A stretch of DNA of 64,000 nucleotides from Sedimentitalea todarodis (lineage in GTDB: Bacteria > Pseudomonadota > Alphaproteobacteria > Rhodobacterales > Rhodobacteraceae): the NCBI RefSeq assembly GCF_032595355.1, contig NZ_JASMWN010000011.1, positions 1 through 64,000 of the forward strand, in the 5' to 3' direction. Below are positions 25,637-34,517 of this stretch, piece after piece. The translations under genes and the position numbers were made by a program. Position 1 is the stretch's first letter; each line of letters starts with the position of its first letter. Under the pieces are notes generated by a model. That model was not told the DNA's origin. It searched no databases and worked only from the letters and a program-made list of their open reading frames with translations.

Positions 25637-27211
25637 TCAAACCATTTCGCCCGCCAACGCCTTGTCGATGAGCGCGACTGTCTCATCCACGCCATAGAGG
25701 GCGATAAAGCCGCCAAATCTTGGCCCCTGGCTTGCCCCCAACAGCACTTCGTACAGCGTTGTGAACCAAGCCCGGAGCGGATCAAACCTGTCGCGTCCGA
25801 CCGCGTAAACGATGGATTGCAACGCTTCGTCTTCGATCCGGCCGTCATAGGCAGCCAGATGTGCGCGCAGGTCCAGCAGCGCCTCGCGCTCGGCCTCAGT
25901 CGGCGCTCGATAGCTGCGCGTCGGTTTGACGAAGTCATTGAAGTATTTCACCGCATAGCCCGCCGCAGCATCCAAATCAGGATGGCTCTCGGATGTCGCC
26001 TCGGGCGCGTAGCGACGGATAAAGCCCCACAGGTGTTCCTTGTCCTCGGCACCGGACACCGACGCCAGGTTCAGCAACATGGAAAACGGTACGATCAGAG
26101 TCGAAACAGGAACGTCGCCAGCGTGGATGTGCCAGACCGGATTGTTGACCTGTGCCTTCAGCTCCTGGTCCGGATAGGCCCGCAACTGTTGGTGGTATTC
26201 GTCCATCGCCTTTGGGATCACGTCAAAATACATCCGCTTGGCGGTCTTGGGTTTCTGATACATGAAGTGGGACAGGCTCTCGGTGCTCGCATAGGTCAGC
26301 CACTCGTCGATTGTCAGCCCGTTGCCGCTCGACTTGGAGATCTTCTGCCCGTTCTCGTCCAGAAACAACTCGTATGTAAAATGCTCTGGTTTGCGCCCGC
26401 CAAGGATCTCGCAGATCCGGTCATAGATCGGCGTATTGGTACTGTGATCCTTGCCGTACATCTCGAAATCGACATCCAGAGCCGCCCAGCGTGCCCCAAA
26501 ATCGGGCTTCCATTGCAATTTCACGTTGCCGCCCGTCACAGGCAACGTCATTTCCTCGCCATCCTCGGTGTCAAAGGTGATGGTCCCGTTATCCGCATCC
26601 ACGTGTTTCATCGGCACGTACATCACCCGTCCACTCTCAGGATGGATCGGCAAGAAGATCGAGTAGGTCTGGCGCCGCTCCTCGCGCAGCGATTTCAGCA
26701 TCACTGCCATGATATCATCATAGCGTTCGGCGGCACGCAGCAAAACCGTATCAAACTGCCCCGACCGATAGTATTCGGTCGCGCTGATAAACTCATAGTC
26801 AAACCCGAACGTATCCAGGAACCGGCGCAGCATCGCGTTGTTATGCGCACCAAAGCTGTCATATTCCTCGAACGGATCGGGCACGCTTGTCAGCGGGCGC
26901 TGCAAATGCTGCTGCAACCGCTCCGGGTTGGGTACATTTCCGGGCACCTTGCGCATCCCGTCCAGATCGTCGGAGAAACAGATCAGCCGCGTCGGAATAT
27001 CGCTGATCGCCTCAAAGGCCCGGCGGATCATCGTCGTGCGCGCAACCTCGCCAAAGGTGCCGATATGCGGCAACCCGGACGGCCCGTACCCGGTTTCAAA
27101 AAGGACGTGACCCTTTTCCGGCGGCGCCTTCTGATAGCGTTTCACCAGCTTGCGGGCTTCCTCGAAAGGCCAGGCCTTGGACGCCAGTGCAGCTTCGCGC
27201 AATTCAGACAT
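25637..27211 (-). CDS. lysS: lysyl-tRNA synthetase, class I (LysK)
   Basis: Charges tRNA-Lys. Unlike the class II enzyme of most bacteria, this is the archaeal-type class I form found in many alphaproteobacteria. It has a Rossmann fold with HIGH-like PHIGT in TGYGPSGLPHIGTFGEVAR and a KMSKS-like KISKS in LDENGQKISKSSGNG. The 524-residue length and the segments RLICFSDDLDGMRKVPGNVP and FVKPTRSYRAPTEAER also fit. The start at MSELREAALASKAWP is chosen; 27 further in-frame codons upstream lack homology. No second lysine synthetase is in the window. Confidence 0.95.
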   Translation of the reverse strand: MSELREAALASKAWPFEEARKLVKRYQKAPPEKGHVLFETGYGPSGLPHIGTFGEVARTTMIRRAFEAISDIPTRLICFSDDLDGMRKVPGNVPNPERLQQHLQRPLTSVPDPFEEYDSFGAHNNAMLRRFLDTFGFDYEFISATEYYRSGQFDTVLLRAAERYDDIMAVMLKSLREERRQTYSIFLPIHPESGRVMYVPMKHVDADNGTITFDTEDGEEMTLPVTGGNVKLQWKPDFGARWAALDVDFEMYGKDHSTNTPIYDRICEILGGRKPEHFTYELFLDENGQKISKSSGNGLTIDEWLTYASTESLSHFMYQKPKTAKRMYFDVIPKAMDEYHQQLRAYPDQELKAQVNNPVWHIHAGDVPVSTLIVPFSMLLNLASVSGAEDKEHLWGFIRRYAPEATSESHPDLDAAAGYAVKYFNDFVKPTRSYRAPTEAEREALLDLRAHLAAYDGRIEDEALQSIVYAVGRDRFDPLRAWFTTLYEVLLGASQGPRFGGFIALYGVDETVALIDKALAGEMV

Positions 27212-27412
27212 GAGACACTCCGAGAACAGGGGCCGCGCACCCCGCGCAGCAGTGGTGCACTCCCTATTGCGCTGTCGTGGTCCCGTCAACACGGCACGCG
27301 CTTTCCCGATACGCTGCCCCTGCGGGCAGGTTGCCGACGCTGGCTATTGTGCTGCGCGCGCGCGCCCAATAATCTGCCGTCATCACCGCATGACCCAAAA
27401 GGAAGCCCAGCA

Positions 27413-27835
27413 GTGCCAGATTCTCCGCCAAACCAACTCAGCTCGCAGGATTGCCTCGTCGCGCTGATGATCGCGGTCTCCGCTTCCGATGAGAACCTGC
27501 GCACCTCCGAACTGGTCAAGATCCAGTCCTCGATCAACATGCTCCCGGTGTTTGCCGAGTATGATATCGACCGCCTCAAGGAAACCGCACAAGTGGTGTT
27601 TGACCTGTTCGAGCAAGAGGACGGCCTGGATGCGCTTTTTGGTCTCATTCGCGACAATCTGCCCGAACGGTTGTTTGAAACCGCATATGCATTGGCCTGC
27701 GACGTGGCAGCGGCGGACGGCGCACTGCACGAACCGGAACTGCGCCTGCTGGAAGAGATTCGCTACGAACTAAATATCGACCGGCTCCATGCGGCCGCAA
27801 TCGAGCGGGGCTCCCGCGCCCGACACGTGACCTGA
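27413..27835 (+). CDS. TerB-family (tellurite-resistance-like) protein
   Basis: A 140-residue all-alpha cytoplasmic protein with the TerB-like pattern: DCLVALMIAVSASDENLRTSELVKIQSSI, then ALACDVAAADGALHEPELRLLEEIRYELNID. The two acidic repeats, each with an SDE or ADG turn, are the metal-binding motifs seen in TerB relatives. There is no ter operon nearby, so a role in tellurite resistance should not be assumed. The GTG at 27413 is chosen because AAGGAAG lies at the right distance and no ATG exists in frame near the family start. It is divergent from lysS. Confidence 0.8.
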   Translation: MPDSPPNQLSSQDCLVALMIAVSASDENLRTSELVKIQSSINMLPVFAEYDIDRLKETAQVVFDLFEQEDGLDALFGLIRDNLPERLFETAYALACDVAAADGALHEPELRLLEEIRYELNIDRLHAAAIERGSRARHVT

Positions 27836-27878
27836 CAAGGTTCAGTGCCAGTGGTCCAAACCGTTTCGTGTTCAAATT

Positions 27879-27935
27879 GGGTCATCTGGTATCGCCTAAC
27901 GCCTTGAAATCCATAAATTCAGTCAGCGTTAGGTG
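27879..27935 (+). repeat. dispersed 44-bp intergenic element with hairpin, copy 1
   Basis: The core 27879-27922 matches 50279-50322 at 35 of 44 positions by hand alignment (gggtcatctggt..., then ttgaaatccat). Here it is part of a stem: cgcctaacgc (27893-27902) pairs with gcgttaggtg (27926-27935) apart from one mismatch. It lies 43 bases after the TerB-like gene. Role unknown. Confidence 0.6.
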
Positions 27936-27980
27936 ATTCAGATCGAACGCAAATTACCCTGGATTTCCCACGGCTCTGCC

Positions 27981-29477
27981 TCAAGACCCATAGAGCGCAC
28001 CCCATCGTTCAATCAACTGCTGCTGCAATGTCTTGGCGCGGCGGTTCCAACTGCGCGCGCCCTTTGGCCGTTCCCGGTCGGCGCGCCGAATCCGGCCACG
28101 CGCCCGCGTATCCGCAGCAAAGATCGCGAAGGCCAGCTCGGTTCCGTCCGGCGCAGTCATGTATCCGCCAAGTCCCGACACATAGTTCAGCGTACCGGTC
28201 TTGGCGTTCACCCTGATCGGATGCTCCTTGTTTGTACGCCCCTCTGCATCGCGCAGCACAAAGGGCTTCAACAACGGGCGCAGCGCATCGTCCTTGCGCG
28301 CTTGTACAAGGGCGCCAACCAGATCCTGCGGCGTCATCCGTGACGCTTCGCCCAGTCCCGAATGATCGACCATCTGCGTTCCGGTCATCCCGAACCGTTC
28401 CGCCGCCCAGCGACTCATGGCGGCTGCCGACGCCTGCAACGAGCCGGGCTTGCCCTCCCGTGCCGCCGTGGCCGTCATCCCGACCATTTCCGCCGTCAGG
28501 TTGGTAGAATACTTCAGCATTGCCTTGACGATCGCGACCAGTTGGGCGCTCTCATGAAGCACCAGCATATCGGCACCCAGCGGCACCCCACCGGTCAACT
28601 TGGCCGCAGGCAAAACGATCCCTTGCGCCCGCGCCATGGTCCGAAACACATCCCCGGCATAGAGGCCCGGCCGCCGCACCGGCAGCCAACGAGCACCGCC
28701 GCCACCCAACGCCCCACGTGCAACCGTCCATTGGTCGACGCTGCCCGCATCCTCGTAGGTGTAAACCGGCAAACTGCGCGATACGACTTTCATCTGCGCC
28801 ATCGCAACCTCGGGCCGATAACGCTCCGTGCGGGCATCCATTGCGACGCGATAGCTCTTGCCCAACGCACGCCACTCAAAATGCACGCGGTTGAAATTCA
28901 TCGCAATCCCGCTCACTGCAGGGCTGTATCCCACGTGATCGGGCTGTCCGGGATCGATCGTGTTCACAAAGGGCAACGCGCCTTCGTAGATCTTGAAGGC
29001 ACCGCGCACCTCGCGGATACCGGCCTTTTTGAGGTCCGACGCCATCACTGCCAGATCATCGGTTGTCAGGATAGGGTCGCCGCCACCAGCCAGGATCAAA
29101 TCCCCCTGCAACACGCCGTTGCTGACAGGCCCTGCGGCCAGTAGCCGGGTCTTTAAACGATAACTCGGCCCCAAGGTTTCCAGAGCATATAGCGCCGTCA
29201 GTGCCTTGGCCACGCTGGCGGGCGGCAAGCCCGTCGCCCCGTCCGCAGCCTCCAGCTCCAGCCCTGTCTGTACATCTGCAACCGCGCAAACAACGGCACC
29301 ACTCAGCCCGAACCGGGCGATCAAGGCCTCGATACCGCCCCCGGCCTTTCGGGCGAAATCAGCACTGCGCGCGCGTGGGCGCAAGGACATTTCCGGCGGC
29401 GCAGCCTGTGCAAACCCCGGCAGCATGAGCGCCCCGAGGCCGCCCAAAACAAAGCGTCGCGTTCTGTCTGTATTCAT
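27981..29477 (-). CDS. dacB: D-alanyl-D-alanine carboxypeptidase/endopeptidase (PBP4 family, S13)
   Basis: A 498-residue penicillin-binding protein that trims or cleaves peptidoglycan cross-links in the periplasm. Active-site motifs are SVAK (Ser88 to Lys91) in LPPASVAKALT, the SxN motif in KYSTNLTAEMVG and KTG in VNAKTGTLNYVSGLGG. The long insertion between the first two motifs is typical of S13. The leader RTRRFVLGGLGALMLP has a twin-arginine look, so export may be by the Tat route. The ATG at 29477 is preferred to a TTG two codons upstream. It lies on the same strand as nadD, 225 bp away, and is probably separate from it. Confidence 0.93.
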   Translation of the reverse strand: MNTDRTRRFVLGGLGALMLPGFAQAAPPEMSLRPRARSADFARKAGGGIEALIARFGLSGAVVCAVADVQTGLELEAADGATGLPPASVAKALTALYALETLGPSYRLKTRLLAAGPVSNGVLQGDLILAGGGDPILTTDDLAVMASDLKKAGIREVRGAFKIYEGALPFVNTIDPGQPDHVGYSPAVSGIAMNFNRVHFEWRALGKSYRVAMDARTERYRPEVAMAQMKVVSRSLPVYTYEDAGSVDQWTVARGALGGGGARWLPVRRPGLYAGDVFRTMARAQGIVLPAAKLTGGVPLGADMLVLHESAQLVAIVKAMLKYSTNLTAEMVGMTATAAREGKPGSLQASAAAMSRWAAERFGMTGTQMVDHSGLGEASRMTPQDLVGALVQARKDDALRPLLKPFVLRDAEGRTNKEHPIRVNAKTGTLNYVSGLGGYMTAPDGTELAFAIFAADTRARGRIRRADRERPKGARSWNRRAKTLQQQLIERWGALYGS

Positions 29478-29702
29478 CCGCAAGTCACGTTGTTTTGACT
29501 GATCAAGTCGTGTTTTCCGTCAGCGCCTCGGTTCCGGCACCAAACAGCCGGACAGTTCTGACAGTAAACCCCGTTCAACCGCGAATACAAGCGCCAACAC
29601 GCAGCTGACTTGCAGTTCACATCGCCCGAAACCGACCCGAAACAACTCAATATCCAGAGAAGAAATACGCTCAGTCAGCCGTGTGTCACCTGCTCCGCTG
29701 TG

Positions 29703-30302
29703 TTAGTCATTGCGTCGTTGCGCGCGGATTGCGGTCGAACTCAGGTCGACCATCGGAACATTCACGAAACACCAGGCTGGCGCACGGGCATGTATCAACG
29801 ACTGGCTCGCGAGTCCGCTGATCCGATACTGGCGATAGATGCGCGCGGCTGGCGACATCCGCGCCGATATCCGGTCACCCGGGCGCGCCAAAACACCCAG
29901 CGGCACCGTCTGCATGATGTCCTGCCAATCCTTCCAACGATGAAACTGTGCCAGGTTGTCCGCTCCCATCAGCCAGACAAATCGAACGCCGGGATAGAGC
30001 GCCCGTAGACGCGCCAGGGTATCCGCTGTCGCTCTTGTCCCAAGACGTTCTTCGATGCCCGTGACCGTCACCCGCGGATGGTCCATGATCTCCCGCGCGG
30101 CCTGCAATCGCCGCTTCATGGGTGCGGGCCCCCGCGTCTTCAGGACGTTGCCCGGTGACACCAGCCACCAGACCCGGTCCAACCCGAACCGCTTCAGCGC
30201 TTCGCGGGTGACATGCACATGCCCCGCATGGGGCGGATCAAACGACCCGCCGAAGAGACCGATGCTCTGGCCCGGTCGGGCTTGGGGAAACTCACAGCGC
30301 AT
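29703..30302 (-). CDS. nadD: nicotinate-nucleotide adenylyltransferase
   Basis: Joins nicotinate mononucleotide and ATP to make deamido-NAD, the step before NadE (a nadE gene lies 15 kb away in this window). Evidence: the nucleotidyltransferase signature IGLFGGSFDPPHAGHVHV with its H-x-G-H, WLVSPGNVLK, FVWLMGADNL and the C-terminal SSTAIRA form of the ISSTxxR motif. The 199-residue length is normal. In many relatives nadD follows obg, proA or rsfS; here no such neighbour is seen. Confidence 0.94.
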   Translation of the reverse strand: MRCEFPQARPGQSIGLFGGSFDPPHAGHVHVTREALKRFGLDRVWWLVSPGNVLKTRGPAPMKRRLQAAREIMDHPRVTVTGIEERLGTRATADTLARLRALYPGVRFVWLMGADNLAQFHRWKDWQDIMQTVPLGVLARPGDRISARMSPAARIYRQYRISGLASQSLIHARAPAWCFVNVPMVDLSSTAIRAQRRND

Positions 30303-30452
30303 TGTGGCAGAGATGCTCGCAAAACGTCCGAAGTGTCAAACAGAAGCCACTCTCGCGCTGCCATATCTCCAAATATCATCGTATGCGTCATGCACCGCGT
30401 TGCGAGCGAAACAGGTCACGTGCCTGCCAGCCAAAAAAACGCGCACCCACAT

Positions 30453-30484
30453 TTCATCTTTGCACAAATACTCCCGCCGGAGGC
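30453..30484 (+). repeat. copy of the TTCATCTTTG...ATACTCC intergenic repeat
   Basis: ttcatctttgcacaaatact followed by cccgccggaggc, closely matching 41746-41777 and the two units in 8109-8245. It lies in the 273-bp gap between nadD and ettA, which otherwise holds nothing I can assign. Confidence 0.7.
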
Positions 30485-30575
30485 ATCCCAAATGCCGGCA
30501 CGCGAGCGGGCGATTGCGCTTGCCACCCCGACTGTCTAAGTAGGCCCAACCCTATTTCCGACGCGGAGTTCTGAC

Positions 30576-32231
30576 ATGGCTGCCTATCAATACGTCTATC
30601 ACATGCAAGGGGTCTCCAAGACCTATCCCGGCGGCAAGAAGTGCTTTGAGAACATTCACCTGAATTTCCTGCCCGGCGTGAAAATCGGTGTCGTCGGTGT
30701 CAACGGCGCGGGCAAGTCGACCCTCATGAAAATCATGGCGGGTATCGACACCGACTTCAGCGGCGAGGCATGGGCCGCCGAGGGCGCCAAGGTCGGCTAT
30801 CTCCCGCAGGAGCCACGCCTCGACGAAACCCTCTCCGTGCGCGAAAACGTGATGCTGGGCGTAGCACCGAAAAAGGCGATCCTCGACCGCTACAACGAAC
30901 TTGCGATGAACTACAGCGACGAAACCGCCGACGAAATGGCCGCGCTGCAAGACAAGATCGACGCCGAGAACCTCTGGGATCTCGACAGCCAGATCGACGT
31001 TTCGATGGAGGCCCTGCGCTGCCCCCCCGATGACGCCGACATCGCGTCTCTTTCGGGTGGGGAACGCCGCCGCGTCGCACTCTGCAAACTGCTGCTGCAA
31101 GCCCCGGACATGCTGCTGCTGGATGAGCCGACCAACCACCTGGACGCGGAAACCATCGCCTGGCTGCAACAGCACCTGATCGATTACAAGGGCACCATCC
31201 TGATTGTCACCCACGACCGCTATTTCCTGGATGACATCACCAGCTGGATCCTCGAACTCGACCGCGGCCGCGGCATTCCCTACGAGGGCAATTACTCCGC
31301 CTGGCTGGAACAAAAGGCCAGACGCCTCTCGCAGGAAGCCCGCGAAGACAAATCCAAACAGAAAACACTGGAGCGCGAACTGGAATGGATGCGGCAAGGG
31401 GCCAAGGCCCGGCAGGCCAAGTCCAAAGCCCGGATCAACGCCTACAACGACCTCGCCGAACAATCCGAACGCGAAAAGCTGTCGCGTGCGCAGATCGTCA
31501 TTCCCAACGGCCCACGCCTCGGCTCCAAGGTGATCGAGGTCACCGGCCTCGCCAAGCACATGGGCGACAAGCAGCTGATCGAAGGGCTCGACTTCTCGCT
31601 CCCTCCCGGCGGCATCGTTGGCGTCATCGGCCCCAACGGCGCGGGTAAATCAACGCTCTTCAAGATGCTGACCGGACAGGAAAAGCCAGACGCAGGCAGC
31701 ATCGAATACGGCGACACAGTCGATCTCTCCTATGTCGATCAGAGCCGCGACGACCTCAAGCACGACGACACCGTGTGGGAAGCCATCACCGGCGGCGCGG
31801 AACTCATCGAACTTGGCGACGCCTCGGTCAACTCCCGCGCCTATTGCTCGTCCTTCAATTTCAAGGGCGGCGATCAGCAGAAGAAAGTCGGCCTGCTGTC
31901 GGGCGGCGAACGCAACCGCGTGCACATGGCGCGTCTGTTGAAAGAAGGCGGCAACGTGCTGCTGCTCGACGAACCCACCAACGACCTCGACGTCGAAACC
32001 CTCCGCGCGCTCGAAGACGCCCTCGTCGACTTCGCCGGCTGCGCCGTGGTCATCTCCCACGACCGCTTCTTCCTCGACCGGATTTGCACGCATATCCTCG
32101 CATTTGAAGGCGACGCCCATGTCGAATGGTTCGAGGGGAATTTTGAGGACTATGAAGAGGACAAGAAGCGGAGACTGGGCGCGGATGCGCTGGAACCCAA
32201 GCGGTTGAAGTTCAAAAAGTTCACGAGGTAG
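30576..32231 (+). CDS. ettA: energy-dependent translational throttle protein EttA (ABC-F)
   Basis: A 551-residue soluble ABC-F ATPase that binds the ribosomal E site and gates the first elongation steps according to energy status. There are two complete ABC domains: Walker A GVNGAGKST and GPNGAGKST, signatures LSGGERRRVAL and LSGGERNRVHM, Walker B LLLLDEPTNHLD and VLLLDEPTNDLD. The linker (ERELEWMRQGAKARQAKSKAR) and the toe-like arm between the domains are as in EttA. Length matches the E. coli protein. It is followed by an unrelated low-GC gene after only three bases. Confidence 0.95.
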   Translation: MAAYQYVYHMQGVSKTYPGGKKCFENIHLNFLPGVKIGVVGVNGAGKSTLMKIMAGIDTDFSGEAWAAEGAKVGYLPQEPRLDETLSVRENVMLGVAPKKAILDRYNELAMNYSDETADEMAALQDKIDAENLWDLDSQIDVSMEALRCPPDDADIASLSGGERRRVALCKLLLQAPDMLLLDEPTNHLDAETIAWLQQHLIDYKGTILIVTHDRYFLDDITSWILELDRGRGIPYEGNYSAWLEQKARRLSQEAREDKSKQKTLERELEWMRQGAKARQAKSKARINAYNDLAEQSEREKLSRAQIVIPNGPRLGSKVIEVTGLAKHMGDKQLIEGLDFSLPPGGIVGVIGPNGAGKSTLFKMLTGQEKPDAGSIEYGDTVDLSYVDQSRDDLKHDDTVWEAITGGAELIELGDASVNSRAYCSSFNFKGGDQQKKVGLLSGGERNRVHMARLLKEGGNVLLLDEPTNDLDVETLRALEDALVDFAGCAVVISHDRFFLDRICTHILAFEGDAHVEWFEGNFEDYEEDKKRRLGADALEPKRLKFKKFTR

Positions 32232-32234
32232 TTT

Positions 32235-32714
32235 GTGTCGGACGATGTTAGACGCTTAGTCGAAGCCTCAGTCAGAGAATTCGTTTCTGAGGCGCAGGAT
32301 AAAATATCTAAGGAAACTGCAAAAACCCAAACTAGGACTTCGTTGATTTCCGGTGGACTTGTTCTTCTCGGCGTACTTGCATCCTCGGGATTTTCATTCT
32401 TCACCGAGGATGAGGGGCATTCGATCGAGAAGACGAAGATAGCGCTTGCACTTTTGAGCGGAGACAACGCTGAGAATGCGCTACCAGCACGGCGGTTCGC
32501 GGTTTTGCTCCTATTAGCTGAAACTGGCGTGGCTTTGTCGGAGGAAGATAGAGAGTTGTGGGTACGTAGCGGCACAATTCCGGCGCTCGATTTCAAATCG
32601 TTTGGTGCCTCCACACATTTTGGCACTGATCCATTCATGTGGGCTGAGGCTTTTGAAAAAGCCAAGAAATTTGAAGTGCCGCCAAAAATTGTTGATGAAG
32701 AGCAGTCACCCTAA
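32235..32714 (+). CDS. unknown membrane-anchored protein in low-GC DNA
   Basis: A 159-residue protein that I do not recognise. Residues 1-35 are a charged amphipathic helix, 36-56 a single hydrophobic segment (SLISGGLVLLGVLASSGFSFF), and the rest is soluble, with a helical AFEKAKKFEVPPKIVDEE tail. It begins with GTG three bases after the ettA stop, so it may be read from the ettA transcript. Base use differs sharply from the neighbours: by hand count 24 of 60 bases at 32281-32340 are G or C. Together with the decayed stretch after it, this suggests acquisition. The segment ALPARRFAVLLLLAETGVALSEED could be a short repeat of helices. Confidence 0.6.
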   Translation: MSDDVRRLVEASVREFVSEAQDKISKETAKTQTRTSLISGGLVLLGVLASSGFSFFTEDEGHSIEKTKIALALLSGDNAENALPARRFAVLLLLAETGVALSEEDRELWVRSGTIPALDFKSFGASTHFGTDPFMWAEAFEKAKKFEVPPKIVDEEQSP

Positions 32715-33176
32715 CGAGCGCTGAGCTGCCTGTAGCATCGGTACCCTCATACCTTTAATGTTCAGATCTTTCTTTGTTGAGAATTGCAATCCAACTGAAA
32801 TCAGCGGCAGTACATTAGCTCCAGACCGCAGGGCGGAGGCTGTCTTGCAATCGCTCCGGTGTAACGATTGAGGCCGCAGAGAGCCAACGGCCCCGGCGGT
32901 GACGCAGTCGCGTTCGCCGTCGCACCAGAGGTGCGCCAATCAATAGATGGCACGCCTGCGGTATGAAGGGTGGGTCAAGCACGTCTCGGAAATGATCCGG
33001 GGACGTTTCCACTGGGTGTTCAGAACCAGCCATCCTATGGCAGTCAGCCTCTCGAGCATTGCTCCACAATACACTGCACGCCTACGCCTTTTCTGCGAAA
33101 AAGCTCAGGCGTTTCCGCTAGGTGGCGCTCGAATGGGAGAACATCGAATATTGAGTCGGTTGCGTCAGTGCAATCG
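32715..33176. other. gene-free stretch with mixed composition, possible decayed mobile DNA
   Basis: 462 bp with no convincing gene on either strand: short frames only, no ribosome sites and stops in all frames. Composition changes abruptly from AT-rich (32715-32815) to GC-rich (32880-32960). The combination with the preceding low-GC gene suggests the scar of an insertion. I could not identify a transposase fragment or terminal repeats. Confidence 0.4.
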
Positions 33177-33467
33177 TTACCCTTCAGCGACGACCTCGCC
33201 TTTCATCTCGCCGGTCATCCGCGAGAAATCTTCGGTGTGGATTTTCTTGCGCACCGCTTCGATCGCCCGTTCCGCCGCGTCCCGGGTCGCCGCGTCCGGC
33301 CATTCGGTGATCGCGGCACTGGTCCGGTCGCTGGTGCGCACAACGCTCACCCGTGTAGCCCCGAGTTCCTTGAGCGCGGGCATCCGCTTGTCGCGAATAT
33401 TTTGCATCGCAACATCATAGTCGGTCCCGTCTGAAATCTCCCAGGTGGTGATCGTGATATAGGTCAT
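33177..33467 (-). CDS. small conserved hypothetical protein, dimeric alpha/beta-barrel-like
   Basis: A 96-residue soluble protein with the order of a ferredoxin-like or antibiotic-monooxygenase-like fold: strand MTYITITTWEI, helix with MQNIRDKRMPALKELG, strand ATRVSVVRTSD, strand SAAITEWPDAATRDAAERAIEAVRKKI. No catalytic residues can be named. Two ATGs are adjacent; the second (33467) lies at a better distance from the GAAGGAGGGG ribosome site. It is divergent from the cold-shock gene. Confidence 0.65.
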   Translation of the reverse strand: MTYITITTWEISDGTDYDVAMQNIRDKRMPALKELGATRVSVVRTSDRTSAAITEWPDAATRDAAERAIEAVRKKIHTEDFSRMTGEMKGEVVAEG

Positions 33468-33780
33468 CATCCCCTCCTTCATACCGATATCATATTGCAA
33501 CCATACACTTTTTTCGTGCAAAAAGACAGTCTGAAGACACCGTTGCCGTCCGTTTGATCGTGACATCATGGCCAAGCACCGACCGGCGTCTTCCCGCCGC
33601 CTTGCGAAAGCGCCACAATTTCTCTTGCGCGATGAAGGACGAAATGCGATACGCCACAGCGCTAACGTTATCTTTTTCGACCCACTGTCTCCCTCTATAG
33701 GCCGGCCAGTCTTCGATCCAGACCAACCACGCCGGGCTGTCGCACTCCGCGGACAGCAACCAAAACAGGAGACCACGGAT
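33468..33780 (+). promoter_or_regulatory. long upstream region of the cold-shock gene
   Basis: 313 bp separate the small hypothetical gene from the cold-shock ATG, with an AGGAGA ribosome site at the end. Cold-shock genes commonly have long structured 5' leaders that respond to temperature, so this stretch probably holds the promoter and such a leader. A TATAGG box at 33696 could be a -10 element, but I cannot pair it with a good -35. No protein-coding sequence is seen here. Confidence 0.45.
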
Positions 33781-33987
33781 ATGGCCACTGGCACCGTGAA
33801 ATGGTTCAACTCAACTAAAGGCTTCGGCTTTATCGCACCCGACGGCGGCAGCAAGGACGTCTTCGTTCACATTTCTGCCGTTGAACGCGCAGGCCTCACC
33901 GGCCTGGCCGACAACCAGAAAGTGACCTTCGACGTCGAAGCAGGCCGCGACGGCCGCGAGAGCGCAACCAACCTGGCGCTCGCCTGA
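33781..33987 (+). CDS. cspA: cold-shock domain protein (CspA family)
   Basis: A 68-residue single cold-shock domain that binds single-stranded nucleic acid. RNP1 is KGFGFIAPD and RNP2 VFVHISAV, preceded by ATGTVKWFNSTKG and ending ATNLALA, as in alphaproteobacterial CspA-type proteins. The ATG at 33781 has an AGGAGA site upstream. It has its own strong terminator at 34017 and is monocistronic. Which Csp paralogue it is cannot be told from the window. Confidence 0.95.
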   Translation: MATGTVKWFNSTKGFGFIAPDGGSKDVFVHISAVERAGLTGLADNQKVTFDVEAGRDGRESATNLALA

Positions 33988-34016
33988 TACCGAATCACTG
34001 ATCGGAAAGTTGTTCG

Positions 34017-34044
34017 AAAGGCGGGCTTTGGTCCGCCTTTTTTT
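34017..34044 (+). terminator. intrinsic terminator of the cold-shock gene
   Basis: AAAGGCGG and CCGCCTTT form an eight-pair stem with an eight-base loop (GCTTTGGT), followed by four more T. It starts 29 bases after the stop codon. Confidence 0.92.
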
Positions 34045-34100
34045 CATGCGCACGGATGACGATGATTGCCACGCGCCCGCCGACGCTGCACAGTCACTGC

Positions 34101-34451
34101 ATGTGGTATTTTCTGGCCAAAGCGCTGCTCTCCGGCGTCATCGTCGCGATCGTTTCCGAGGTCGCCAAACGGCAACCCGCGCTCGGCGCGCTGATTGCCT
34201 CGCTGCCGCTGATCTCGGTACTGGGGATGATCTGGCTCTGGCGCGGCAAACCGGACGCGGCGAACATGGCACAGCATTCGATGGCGACCTTCTGGTACGT
34301 GTTGCCATCGTTGCCGATGTTCCTGCTGATCCCGGCACTGCTCAGTCGCGGCTGGTCCTTCTGGATCGCCCTTGGGCTTGGCTGTCTTCTGACGGTACTG
34401 CTCTACAGCGCGATGATCTGGGCCGCCGGTCGCCTCGGGTTTGACTTGTAG
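34101..34451 (+). CDS. DUF3147-type small membrane protein
   Basis: A 116-residue protein with four predicted membrane segments: FLAKALLSGVIVAIVSEVAK, LIASLPLISVLGMIWLW, FWYVLPSLPMFLLIPALL and WIALGLGCLLTVLLYSAMIW. The order and the R-Q-P-x-L-G-A-L-I loop resemble DUF3147 proteins. Function unknown. The ATG at 34101 is preferred; the in-frame ATG at 34056 would add a non-hydrophobic, Thr/Pro-rich stretch next to the upstream terminator. Confidence 0.75.
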   Translation: MWYFLAKALLSGVIVAIVSEVAKRQPALGALIASLPLISVLGMIWLWRGKPDAANMAQHSMATFWYVLPSLPMFLLIPALLSRGWSFWIALGLGCLLTVLLYSAMIWAAGRLGFDL

Positions 34452-34517
34452 TCGCAAAGAATCACACCTCTGTTACCCCTCTCACACAGGGCACCGATCC
34501 GCGATAGACGGTTGGTC

